A stretch of 64,000 nucleotides of DNA from Hyaloperonospora brassicae (taxonomy: Eukaryota; Oomycota; Peronosporomycetes; Peronosporales; Peronosporaceae), in the NCBI GenBank assembly GCA_947650285.1, contig CANTFL010001482.1, positions 124,001 through 188,000 of the forward strand. The letters run 5' to 3'. The position numbers and the translations under genes were made by a program. Positions 52,501 to 64,000 of the stretch are shown piece after piece. The notes under the pieces are model-generated. The model saw only the letters and a program-made list of their open reading frames with translations. It was not told the origin of the DNA and ran no database searches. Every line of letters begins with the position of its first letter. Positions within the stretch are counted from its first letter, which is position 1.

Positions 52501-55500
52501 CGAAATTTATGTAATGAGCTTAGTAAGTTGTCCCTGTAGATTGCGCGTATCGACAAGCATTCTATTGATCTACTAATAATTTTCGTTATCGCGCCCGTAA
52601 TCTTAAAACACCACAATATTTGAACTACTTTTCTGCATTTTTGTGTCATTTAACAAATGGATCGATGTTTTCGAGACGACCTTTGGATGATGCGGCGGCA
52701 GATGGTATTTAGTACTTTATCGACTTACAGTACCTATAAGATGCTTCAGTACGTCTCGTTTTACGTGATATTACCGATATAGTTTCAAGCCACGCCGAAC
52801 TACGTATATCTAAGCTACTTAGTTCATTTTTGATGCACGTAATGAAAATGTGTTCTGCTACATTGCAGTCATTAATTAAAGCTTAAAACACGAATTGAAT
52901 GGAGTGATGGGTACTACTATTCATCTACAACCGATAGACTATCTATCAATGTTGTTAACGACTAAATTATAACGTTTATCTCGTATCTTAATTTTGAAGA
53001 TCCGATTGTACATCTTCAATCTAAATGCTATTTCTGTCAGCGAACTAGATATCACGTTCGCCGTCCATCACTTTTTTATATATTGATGGCAAATAGCGTA
53101 TAACTGTTCCAAGCTTTTGTTTGCGCAGACATTGCGGTAAAAGAGAGACTATCATCAAGTAAGCTATCGATCCATTACGATGTTGGAGCAGACATCACTC
53201 TGTTGAAATAAAATAATTAGCGCTAAGTTTATGTCACATCATGCCTATGACTTAAGTGACATGGTCACGGCATACTTGGTACGTTAGAAAAATACGCGAT
53301 ACAAATTAGGTTATATTATGGGAAACGAGAATCATATCTTGGATAGAAACTAGCATTCTTTAATATAAGTTGTTACCAATCAAGTAGATTGTCTTTCCTC
53401 TCAATAAACCAAAAATGTATCCTACTTTAATGTCGTTCATTGTGGCATCACATTGATACACTCTATAGATCAGCTAGAATTCTGTATTGCTGATGAAATT
53501 TCCTTAAGTGTGAAGACCTGGCGGTCGCCACCAATAGGCCGCCCAGAACGAGATCAATTTATCCGGTGAGTAAATGTGACGTACTTGCTAAAGAACTTTC
53601 TGTATAGGCTGAAAAAGAAATAAATTGTATTCCGCCATATTCTTTGTATTAATGTGGGTTTTTAGGGACGCATTGCAATTTTAATTTATTCGGGGCATCT
53701 CCAAAGTATTCGCTTTCGTAAAAATATGGCCCTGACACCACCAGAATTTAAGTCACGCAAGCCCATCCGTCGAATAGGAGAACAAAATAACCGAGGCTAG
53801 TGAGTGAAAACAGCGCTGACTCTACATTTAGTAGATTATTCGAAAATGTTGTATAGTCAATGCTGCCGCGACCCGGATGGCACATCTTTGGTTGTCAGAA
53901 TCTTGAACATTGTTATGTCATGCGAATTTGCAGCTATCGTCCCAATAATAGACCTTTCGATAGAATACAATGTTGTCCAGATTTTTACGTACATTATAAC
54001 CGCCTTGTCTACTTGAATAAAATACCAAACATTACATCAAGTCTACATAAATTTTCGAGCTATTAATAGCGCGATATTGAAATGTCAGTCCATTTCTTGC
54101 GCACAAGACGTCGAAAAAGTGAGACCACTTGAATACAGAAAATGAAGGGAAGGCGAGGGTGTTAGATCCTGAAAATGGCCTCTTTTTCTGCCACCGTTGT
54201 CGGGATACTTCAAAAGCTGCACTTATTATATGAAACACCTAACAGCGCCTGGGTAGCAGCATAGTACAATAATGAAAAAAACGTATCATTGTCACCACTC
54301 CGGCAAATGTCAGTATGGGGTCTACATGTGATCGTTCCAGGTGAGATCACTAGCACTTTTTCTGGTGTTAGCGTTGAGTAACCAAAACATAGGTATATAA
54401 TAAGTTGTCGTAACTGACCCCACGTAAACGTGTCCAGGACGACAGACCTCGTCTCGTTTTCCGTGAAACAAACAACTATTGGTTCTGCGGGATTATCGTA
54501 GACATGCCGACGTGCTGATTAGAATGATGCTTGTTTGCAATTTGATTTTCGGTAAGTTGCGTGCCCCTGCGGCCGTCTATACCTCACTTTGCTGGTAAGA
54601 GCCGGTTGTGCTCTACTTTGGTTGTCCTATAGGTATATTCTGTTCACTGTTAAATAATTGCAGTACAAGAGGTCATATATAAACTTTTTTACGGTCCAAA
54701 CGAAGCCTAAATCTATAGAAAGTTTCCTATGCAATTATGTCAATCGGTATCGAGTTGTCATCGAGCAGTTGATTCAATATGCGTGATATTCAAACAGAGC
54801 GCCGCAGGATCGGAAGTAGTTAAAAATATTTCTAAAATTTCTCTAGCACAAAAAAGCCCGTTCGAAACGACTTGCTCAATTCTGTGCACCCGATGATGAG
54901 CCACTATCTAGTGCTGCGATCTAGTATCCCGTCATCTCGATTTGGCGACTAGTCGGATATAAGATGCACACGAGCGTATGCCAAAATGTGAATGCCAATA
55001 AAGTTTTTATTGTCATGAATTGGGGCTGATATATGTGCGAATGGAGATTGTGCAGTTGAAGCAGGTAAAAGACGTCATCTGAGCTAGTACTACGTGTTTA
55101 TATAATCTTCTCGAAACAGAAGCGTCCAAAAATTTATGAATATATTCACGGCGTTCACACGTGCTGCTCGAGTTTGAAGCAATCCATGTGTTCCTAATGC
55201 GCATTCTCCCACTGGCTACACCGGCCTGCCGGATCTGAAGCTTGCTAATTGCCCTCATTGTCTCCAATTGTACAAAATTCTCTTTTGGGTGTATAGTCAC
55301 TAGAAATCACTATTATTGACTTGGTAGTAGGGTGTCTCTCCTCGACTAGGCACCGGCTTCTCAGCATAAACACCTCTAATACCACTATTTTTGTGATGAG
55401 ATGGGAGCCGGCTTGCCACACTTCTTGTAAAATTTTACCGTCTAGCGTTAATTCATTCAGGTCATATAACGGCCTTCTACTACACCAAATATCTTGTCAT

Positions 55501-57195
55501 ACACACTTAATGATGCATCTAAGGAGTATATACAACAGTGGTGTAGTCGGCCTGGCATGTCTGGTGACGTTAATCATATGACCATCATAATTAATGCCTT
55601 TACTTTTCGTGTTGGTCCATTGTTAATGTATTGTCGCTCGTAAGTATCAGTTGTTTACAAATGAAGAACACAACTGAAGCACAATTATGATTTGAACTAC
55701 TCGTGCTTCAGTTTTTAAGGCCCAATATCTAGTGAATAATTCGACGTATCAAAGCGTTATCGATTAAATCTATTATTTCCATAGTAATTATCTGAGCGGT
55801 TGTCAGGCGATAGCCAGCGCCTTCTTCATATTGTTTAATATTCCTCAAACCACAAAAATATCGTTGCCAAAATAGCTAGAAAGAGACAATCATCAGATTA
55901 CTCAGCAGAGAGAGCTTTTCTTCCCGAGTTTTAGCAAAGATTAATCGACTGCCTCCTTTTAGCACAAATATACCTTTTTTATAAAAAATGTTAGAAAAAG
56001 GTTCCCTCTATAACAATTTAAATAAAACGACGGAATTGCGGAACGAGGAGGCACACACAGTAGATGTGATATGTCGACATAGACCGCTAATTTAGCATCG
56101 TGTGAATGCATACTGAGATAATGCGACCGTTTATGGTTTTTGAAGACCTGCTGCCCAAGGCTGTACAGATTTGCTTGGACAGAAATCATCCTAGTCAGGG
56201 ACTTTGTCCTCAAGTAAGAAAGCGAAGCAAAATTGAATTTAGGGGTTCAAACGTCTCCCCATACATTTGCGTTTATATGAACTGAGAGGTCCGGGGCCAT
56301 TTTAGTGCGAAAAGATGGGGCGTTATCTTATATACGACCCTACACGAAATCCCTTGAATTAACGCTTGTATAGTTGTCCTTTTCGCAGCGTATGATGACG
56401 GACCATTTGTAGCTGTTTCGTTCACAACCAGTTGCATTTTGTCTTGGCAACGACGTCTTTGAGATTTTATGCCTATCGTGTAAGTGACCTGGACCTCTGT
56501 CGAATTATCTGCCGCAAAATTATTTTATATTCGTCAATAAGCACTTTTAAATCTCGTTTATAGCCGCGTTTTAATAAGTGATTCTGAACTCTTTGTCGTC
56601 TCTTGTTTCAGCTCGAAAACCTGCAACAATGATTTCTCAAATACCTATTAGCACAGGATGACAGTGTTGCGATTCTCAATGTCGGTGGAGTTGGATGTCT
56701 GTAATACGTGCAGCTGCCACCAAGAATGTATCTACTCGAGATGGAGCGTGACGCTAGGTTAAGATGATCTCTAATTGCGTTTTAATAAATTAAGGATCGG
56801 TGGGTTTCCTGATATACTGTAAGGCGTATTCATGATCTCTTAAAATCTCCATACTGTCTAGTCCCGTATAGAATGCCTACAAATATTCCTTGTTATTGAC
56901 ATAGTACCTATTCAGCCTCTTGTATGCCTGACCCTGGCCTGGAACTGCGTAGTCATAGTATTTATTTACAGTATTATGGTAAAGTGATCACGAGTTTTCA
57001 CCGTTGCATTGGGACGCGGTGTTCCCCAGATCGCAGGCGTAAGTCAAGTACGACAACGATTCTGATTTCAAGAAATCTACCTGGAAGGGGTGAAAAATAA
57101 TTCTGATCCGATTTCTCTATGTATTTCTCAATCTGACCTCTCGATCTCAATCCGATCCCTCGATCTTGCTTTGTTTTACACAAGACAAGTGTAGG
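49562..57195. other. AT-rich gene-free region
   Basis: About 7.6 kb with no recognisable gene, LTR or tandem repeat. Open frames are all under about 120 codons and of ordinary chance composition (the longest, 50245-50595 minus, has no family resemblance). Base composition is more A+T than the rest of the window. Just before the satellite, 57120-57180 holds CTCGATCTCAATCCGATCCC, which resembles the 19-bp satellite subrepeat. Confidence 0.6.
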
Positions 57196-57885
57196 CCACG
57201 CCAAGGTTTCAGAGAAAGAGCACTTCGTGTACGACACAATGATACAAATAAGAGATCTTCTGGAGCGGGAGACGCGTGACTTCGAAAGTCGTGATACAGA
57301 TAGACCTAGCGATGTGCTCGTTGTTTTGGGTCTAGCCAGTTAACATAAACAGAGTTGAGTTAACTTTGAAGTGCACGTGCCGACTTCTCTTCCGTGTTGA
57401 ATGATGGGCCACCCGACGTTGAGAGAAGTTACATCCTTTAATCAAGTGGTATCTCTGGATTGTTTGGCCATGGATCAAGAACGCTCAACCAAGAACCCCA
57501 ACTGCGATTGGAAGCATCAAACAAGTAAAGGCGAAGGGTGCAAGATAGCGAGACGTCGCAAGTGGTCCGAAGGCTCGCGAATCAAGCATCTACTTTGGAC
57601 AAGGCGATCTCGCAGCGATCAAGGTGACTCATATCGAGCACCTTACAAGTACACTCGCTATCGTGTGAAGGTTTCTCGCGACAGCCTCCATTCCACCCAC
57701 GGTCAAGTTTGGCATTGACTCGAGTCCACCTAGAAGAGTGCAGCCCGACTTATCGACGGGTTCCAAGGTGAGCGAAGTATACAGCACGGGATACGAGTAC
57801 CTCCTCCGTTAGTCGGTCGTCCGAGCGCTAGTAAAGAATTCGGATCGACTCCTCCAACGAGCCATCTCCACTCCGCCACGATGTC

Positions 57886-58040
57886 ACGATCCCGATCCGA
57901 TCGCGTGATCCAGTTCCAGTCTCGTGATACAGATCTGATCGCATGATCTGGATCTGATCTCGTGATCCGGATCCGGTCTCGTGATCCAGATCCGATCTCG
58001 TGATACAGATACGATCCCGCGAACTCAACCAGCGATCGCA
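57886..58040. repeat. nested 19-bp GATC-rich minisatellite (first of eight blocks)
   Basis: Within each 880-bp unit a block of about 8 imperfect 19-bp repeats occurs, consensus GATCCAGATCCGATCTCGT. Further blocks lie at about 58767-58920, 59808-59960, 60688-60842, 61568-61722, 62449-62603 and 63328-63482. Because 19 is not a multiple of 3, reading frames across it (the repeated GSGSRDRIRITRSD text) are a by-product of the repeat. Confidence 0.9.
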
Positions 58041-59494
58041 AGCCCGGAGTCAGTTGCATACCAGTCGGGTATGGGTCACGCCAGGGTTTCAGAGAAAGAG
58101 CACTTGGTGTAAGACACAAAGATACAAAATAGCGATATTCTGGAGCGGGAGACGCGTGACTTCGAAAGTCGTGATACAGATAGGCCTAGCGATGTGCTCG
58201 TTGTTTTGGGTCTGGTCGGTTAACATAAACTGAGTTGAGTTAACTTTGAAGTGCACGTGCCGACTTCTCTTCCGTGTTGAATGATGGGCCACCCAACGTT
58301 GAGAGAAGTTGCATACTGTAATCAAGTGGTATCTCTGGATTGTTTGGCCAGGGACCAAGAACGCTCAACCAAGAACCCCAACTGCGATTGGAAGCACCAA
58401 ACAAGTAAAGGCGAAGGGTGCAAGTTAGCCAGACGTCGCAAGTGGTCAGAAGGCTCGCGAATCATGCATCTACTTTGGACAAGGCGATCTCGTAGAGATC
58501 AAGGTGACTCATATCGAGCACCTTACAAGTACACTCGCTATCGTGTGAAGGTTTCTCGCGACAGCCTCCATTCCACCCACGGTCAAGTTTGGCATTGACT
58601 TGAGTCCACCTGGAAGAGTGCAGCCCGCCTTACCGACGGGCTCCAAGGTGAGCGAAGTATACAGCACGGGATACGAGTACCTCGTCCGTTAGTCGGTCGT
58701 CCGGGCGCCAGTAATGAGTTCGGATCGACTCCTCAAACGAGCCATCACCACTCCGCCACGATCTCACGATCCAAGATCTGGTCTCGTGATCCAGTTCCAG
58801 TCTCGTGATCCAGATCTGATCGCATGATCCAGATCCGATCTCGTGATCCGGGTCCGGTCTCGTGATCCGGATCCGATCTCGTGATACAGATACGATCCCG
58901 CGATCTCAACCAGAGATCGCAAGCCCGGAGTCAGTTGCATACCAGTCGGGTATGGGTCACGCCAGGGTTTCAGAGAAAGCGCACTTGGTGTAAGACACAA
59001 TGATACAAAATAGCGATCTTCTGGAGCGGGAGACGCGTGGCTTCGAAAGTCGTGATACAGATAGACCTAGCGATGTGCTCGTTGTTTTGGGTCTGGTCGG
59101 TTAACATAAACTGAGTTGAGTTAACTTTGAAGTGCACGTGCCGACTTCTCTTCCGTGTTGAATGATGGGCCACCCGACGTTGAGAGAAGTTGCATACTTT
59201 AATCAAGTGGTATCTCTGGATTGTTTGGCCAGGGATCAAGAACGCTCAACCAAGAACCCCAACTGCGATTGGAAGCATCAAACAAGTAAAGGCGAAGGGT
59301 GCAAGATAGCCAGACGTCGCAAGTGGTCAGAAGGCTCGCGAATCAAGCATCTACTTTGGACAAGGCGATCTCGTAGAGATCAAGGTGACTCATATCGAGG
59401 CACCTTACAAGCACACCCGCTATCGTGTGAAGGTTTCCCCGCGACAGCCTCCATTCCACCCACGGTCAAGTTTGGCATTGACTTGAGTCCTCCC

Positions 59495-59660
59495 TAGAAG
59501 AGTGCATCCTGCCTTACCGACGGGCTCCAAGGTGAGCCAAGTATACAGCACGGGATACGAGTACCTCCTCCGTTAGTCGGTCGTCCGGGCGCTAGTAAAG
59601 AGCTCGGATCGACTCCTCAAACGAGCCATCACCACTCCGCCACGATGTCACGCCGACCCC
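59495..59660. repeat. internal partial duplication in satellite unit 3
   Basis: The segment from TGCCTTACCGACGGG to the CGCCACGATGTCACG end occurs twice in this unit (about 59507-59655 and 59666-59815), joined by CCGACCCCAAGAGGCCCGC. The extra ~160 bp explains the 1041-bp unit length. Confidence 0.8.
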
Positions 59661-62600
59661 AAGAGGCCCGCTTACCGACGGATTCCAAGGTGAGCGAAGT
59701 ATACAGCACGGGATACGAGTACCTCCTCCGTTAGTCGGTCGTCCGGGCGCCAGTAAAGAGCTCGGATCGACTCCTCAAACGAGCCATCACCACTCCGCCA
59801 CGATCTCACGATCCAGATCCGATCGCATGATCCAGTTCCAGTCTCGTGATCCAGATCTGATCGCATGATCCAGATCCGATCTCGTGATCCGGATCCGGTC
59901 TCGTGATCCAGATCCGATCTCGTGATACAGATACGATCCCGCGATCTCAACCAGAGATCGCAAGCCCGGAGTCAGTTGCATACCAGTCGGGTATGGGTCA
60001 CGCCAGGGTTTCAGAGAAAGCGCACTTGGTGTAAGACACAAAGATACAAAATAGCGATCTTCTGGAGCGGGAGACGCGTGGCTTCGAAAGTCGTGATACA
60101 GATAGGCCTAGCGATGTGCTCGTTGTTTTGGGTCTGGTCGGTTAACATAAACAGAGTTGAGTTAACTTTGAAGTGCACGTGCCGACTTCTCTTCCGTGTT
60201 GAATGATGGGCCACCCGACGTTGAGAGAAGTTGCATACTGTAATCAAGTGGTATCTCTGGATTGTTTGGCCAGGGATCAAGAACGCTCAACCAAGAACCC
60301 CAACTGCGATTGGTAGCATCAAACAAGTAAAGGCGAAGGGTGCAAGATAGCCAGACGTCGCAAGTGGTCAGAAGGCTCGCGAATCAAGCATCTACTTTGG
60401 ACAAGGCGATCTCGTAGAGATCAAGGTGACTCATATCGAGCACCTTACAAGTACACCCGCTATCGTGTGAAGGTTTCTCGCGACAGCCTCCATTCCACCC
60501 ACGGTCAAGTTTGGCATTGACTCGAGTCCACCTAGAAGAGTGCAGCCCGCCTTACCGACGGGTTCCAAGGTGAGCGAAGTATACAGCACGGGATACGAGT
60601 ACCTCCTCCGTTAGTCGGTCGTCCGGGCGCCAGTAAAGAGCTCGGATCGACTCCTCAAACGAGCCATCACCACTCCGCCACGATCTCACGATCCAGATCC
60701 GATCGCGTGATCCAGTTCCAGTCTCGTGATCCAGATCTGATCGCATGATCCAGATCCGATCTCGTGATCCGGATCCGGTCTCGTGATCCAGATCCGATCT
60801 CGTGATACAGATACGATCCCGCGATCTCAACCAGAGATCGCAAGCCCGGAGTCAGTTGCATACCAGTCGGGTATGGGTCACGCCAGGGTTTCAGAGAAAG
60901 CGCACTTGGTGTAAGACACAAAGATACAAAATAGCGATCTTCTGGAGCGGGAGACGCGTGGCTTCGAAAGTCGTGATACAGATAGGCCTAGCGATGTGCT
61001 CGTTGTTTTGGGTCTGGTCGGTTAACATAAACTGAGTTGAGTTAACTTTGAAGTGCACGTGCCGACTTCTCTTCCGTGTTGAATGATGGGCCACCCGACG
61101 TTGAGAGAAGTTGCATACTGTAATCAAGTGGTATCTCTGGATTGTTTGGCCAGGGATCAAGAACGCTCAACCAAGAACCCCAACTGCGATTGGAAGCATC
61201 AAACAAGTAAAGGCGAAGGGTGCAAGATAGCCAGACGTCGCAAGTGGTCAGAAGGCTCGCGAATCAAGCATCTACTTTGGACAAGGCGATCTCGTAGAGA
61301 TCAAGGTGACTCATATCGAGCACCTTACAAGTACACCCGCTATCGTGTGAAGGTTTCTCGCGACAGCCTCCATTCCACCCACGGTCAAGTTTGGCATTGA
61401 CTCGAGTCCACCTAGAAGAGTGCAGCCCGCCTTACCGACGGGTTCCAAGGTGAGCCAAGTATACAGCACGGGATACGAGTACCTCCTCCGTTAGTCGGTC
61501 GTCCGGGCGCCAGTAAAGAGCTCGGATCGACTCCTCAAACGAGCCATCACCACTCCGCCACGATCTCACGATCCAGATCCGATCGCATGATCCAGTTCCA
61601 GTCTCGTGATCCAGATCTGATCGCATGATCCAGATCCGATCTCGTGATCCGGATCCGGTCTCGTGATCCAGATCCGATCTCGTGATACAGATACGATCCC
61701 GCGATCTCAACCAGAGATCGCAAGCCCGGAGTCAGTTGCATACCAGTCGGGTATGGGTCACGCCAGGGTTTCAGAGAAAGCGCACTTGGTGTAAGACACA
61801 AAGATACAAAATAGCGATCTTCTGGAGCGGGAGACGCGTGGCTTCGAAAGTCGTGATACAGATAGGCCTAGCGATGTGCTCGTTGTTTTGGGTCTGGTCG
61901 GTTAACATAAACTGAGTTGAGTTAACTTTGAAGTGCACGTGCCGACTTCTCTTCCGTGTTGAATGATGGGCCACCCGACGTTGAGAGAAGTTGCATACTG
62001 TAATCAAGTGGTATCTCTGGATTGTTTGGCCAGGGATCAAGAACGCTCAACCAAGAACCCCAACTGCGATTGGAAGCATCAAACAAGTAAAGGCGAAGGG
62101 TGCAAGATAGCCAGACGTCGCAAGTGGTCAGAAGGCTCGCGAATCAAGCATCTACTTTGGACAAGGCGATCTCGTAGAGATCAAGGTGACTCATATCGAG
62201 CACCTTACAAGCACACTCGCTATCGTGTGAAGGTTTCTCGCGACAGCCTCCATTCCACCCACGGTCAAGTTTGGCATTGACTCGAGTCCACCTAGAAGAG
62301 TGCAGCCCGCCTTACCGACGGGTTCCAAGGTGAGCGAAGTATACAGCACGGGATACGAGTACCTCCTCCGTTAGTCGGTCGTCCGGGCGCCAGTAAAGAG
62401 CTCGGATCGACTCCTCAAACGAGCCATCACCACTCCGCCACGATCTCACGATCCAAGATCCGATCGCGTGATCCAGTTCCAGTCTCGTGATCCAGATCTG
62501 ATCGCATGATCCAGATCCGATCTCGTGATCCGGATCCGGTCTCGTGATCCAGATCCGATCTCGTGATACAGATACGATCCCGCGATCTCAACCAGAGATC

Positions 62601-64000
62601 GCAAGCCCGGAGTCAGTTGCATACCAGTCGGGTATGGGTCACGCCAGGGTTTCAGAGAAAGCGCACTTGGTGTAAGACACAAAGATACAAAATAGCGATC
62701 TTCTGGAGCGGGAGACGCGTGGCTTCGAAAGTCGTGATACAGATAGGCCTAGCGATGTGCTCGTTGTTTTGGGTCTGGTCGGTTAACATAAACTGAGTTG
62801 AGTTAACTTTGAAGTGCACGTGCCGACTTCTCTTCCGTGTTGAATGATGGGCCACCCGACGTTGAGAGAAGTTGCATACTGTAATCAAGTGGTATCTCTG
62901 GATTGTTTGGCCAGGGATCAAGAACGCTCAACCAAGAACCCCAACTGCGATTGGAAGCATCAAACAAGTAAAGGCGAAGGGTGCAAGATAGCCAGACGTC
63001 GCAAGTGGTCAGAAGGCTCGCGAATCAAGCATCTACTTTGGACAAGGCGATCTCGTAGAGATCAAGGTGACTCATATCGAGCACCTTACAAGCACACCCG
63101 CTATCGTGTGAAGGTTTCTCGCGACAGCCTCCATTCCACCCACGGTCAAGTTTGGCATTGACTCGAGTCCACCTAGAAGAGTGCATCCCGCCTTACCGAC
63201 GGGTTCCAAGGTGAGCCAAGTATACAGCACGGGATACGAGTACCTCCTCCGTTAGTCGGTCGTCCGGGCGCCAGTAAAGAGCTCGGATCGACTCCTCAAA
63301 CGAGCCATCACCACTCCGCCACGATCTCACGATCCAGATCCGATCGCGTGATCCAGTTCCAGTCTCGTGATCCAGATCTGATCGCATGATCCAGATCCGA
63401 TCTCGTGATCCGGATCCGGTCTCGTGATCCAGATCCGATCTTGTGATACAGATACGATCCCGCGATCTCAACCAGAGATCGCAAGCCTGGAGTCAGTTGC
63501 ATACCAGTCGGGTATGGGTCACGCCAGGGTTTCAGAGAAAGCGCACTTGGTGTAAGACACAAAGATACAAAATAGCGATCTTCTGGAGCGGGAGACGCGT
63601 GGCTTCGAAAGTCGTGATACAGATAGGCCTAGCGATGTGCTCGTTGTTTTGGGTCTGGTCGGTTAACATAAACTGAGTTGAGTTAACTTTGAAGTGCACG
63701 TGCCGACTTCTCTTCCGTGTTGAATGATGGGCCACCCGACGTTGAGAGAAGTTGCATACTGTAATCAAGTGGTATCTCTGGATTGTTTGGCCAGGGATCA
63801 AGAACGCTCAACCAAGAACCCCAACTGCGATTGGAAGCATCAAACAAGTAAAGGCGAAGGGTGCAAGATAGCCAGACGTCGCAAGTGGTCAGAAGGCTCG
63901 CGAATCAAGCATCTACTTTGGACAAGGCGATCTCGTAGAGATCAAGGTGACTCATATCGAGCACCTTACAAGCACACCCGCTATCGTGTGAAGGTTTCTC

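Larger units (their letters stand above)
57196..64000. repeat. tandem satellite array, ~880-bp unit
   Basis: Seven complete units and a partial eighth, with starts at about 57196, 58076, 58957, 59998, 60878, 61758, 62639 and 63519. Units are 880-881 bp, except the third, which is 1041 bp. Units 4-8 are almost identical, the first two more diverged, as in an array homogenised away from its edge. It runs past the window end. Conserved open frames of 77-105 codons recur in each unit, but they are on both strands, overlap, and have no family resemblance. Confidence 0.95.

Noticed and set aside
57401..63161. Recurring 105-codon open frame in each satellite unit (MMGHPTLREV...)
   Set aside because: It repeats with the satellite, is overlapped by equally conserved frames on the other strand, is cut by a stop in one unit, and has no family resemblance. 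Conservation is explained by array homogenisation.
57828..63482. Low-complexity frames GSGSRDRIRITRSD in the satellite
   Set aside because: They are translations of the 19-bp minisatellite, which is not a multiple of 3, so all frames look repetitive.

Overview
The window looks like a gene-sparse, repeat-rich piece of an oomycete nuclear genome, most like a downy mildew or Phytophthora relative. This is inferred from three things: Ty3/Gypsy chromodomain elements of oomycete type, a secreted-protein gene with a degenerate RXLR-EER-like leader, and an intronless USP5-type deubiquitinase. No prokaryotic operon, CRISPR, tRNA or rRNA was recognised. Most of the window is mobile or satellite DNA; only two or three host genes can be supported.

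Layout. 1-2316: no gene seen; a long near-perfect hairpin at 415-489. 2317-10708: Gypsy element A (minus strand) with 444-bp LTRs. 10709-12023: no supported gene. 12024-14606: USP5/isopeptidase-T gene (minus). 14982-22263: Gypsy element D (plus), flanked by a perfect 5-bp target duplication TCAAG. 23146-27742: decayed Copia element (plus). 27840-28193: solo LTR. 28391-46516: tandem duplication of a host fragment plus a Gypsy element, giving elements B (29556-37365) and C (38540-46516), both minus. 47180-49004: secreted repeat protein with an RXLR-like/EER leader and a frameshift (minus). 49130-49561: decayed solo LTR in the opposite orientation. 49562-57195: AT-rich, no supported gene. 57196-64000: tandem array of an ~880-bp satellite that runs out of the window and carries a nested 19-bp GATC-rich repeat.

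Two things stand out. First, A, B and C (and, in weaker form, D) carry an extra gene ANTISENSE to gag-pol. It starts just inside the 3' LTR and runs inward through the chromodomain to the integrase end. Its blocks are a Ser/Ala-rich leader, an LDPSA...DVF motif, a Cys cluster and a coiled coil. Comparing the A and B coiled coils by hand, about 46 of 97 base differences fall on the third codon position of the antisense frame, which argues for selection on that protein. Second, the LTRs and much of the bodies of these Gypsy elements are tiled with short perfect inverted repeats, several back to back in a single LTR, far denser than chance would give and not seen in the adjacent host gene.

All four Gypsy elements and the Copia element are broken by stops and frameshifts. 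None looks autonomous, though B keeps long reverse-transcriptase and integrase reading frames. Several candidate protein starts in this window are non-ATG; where an in-frame ATG exists it is the start given here.
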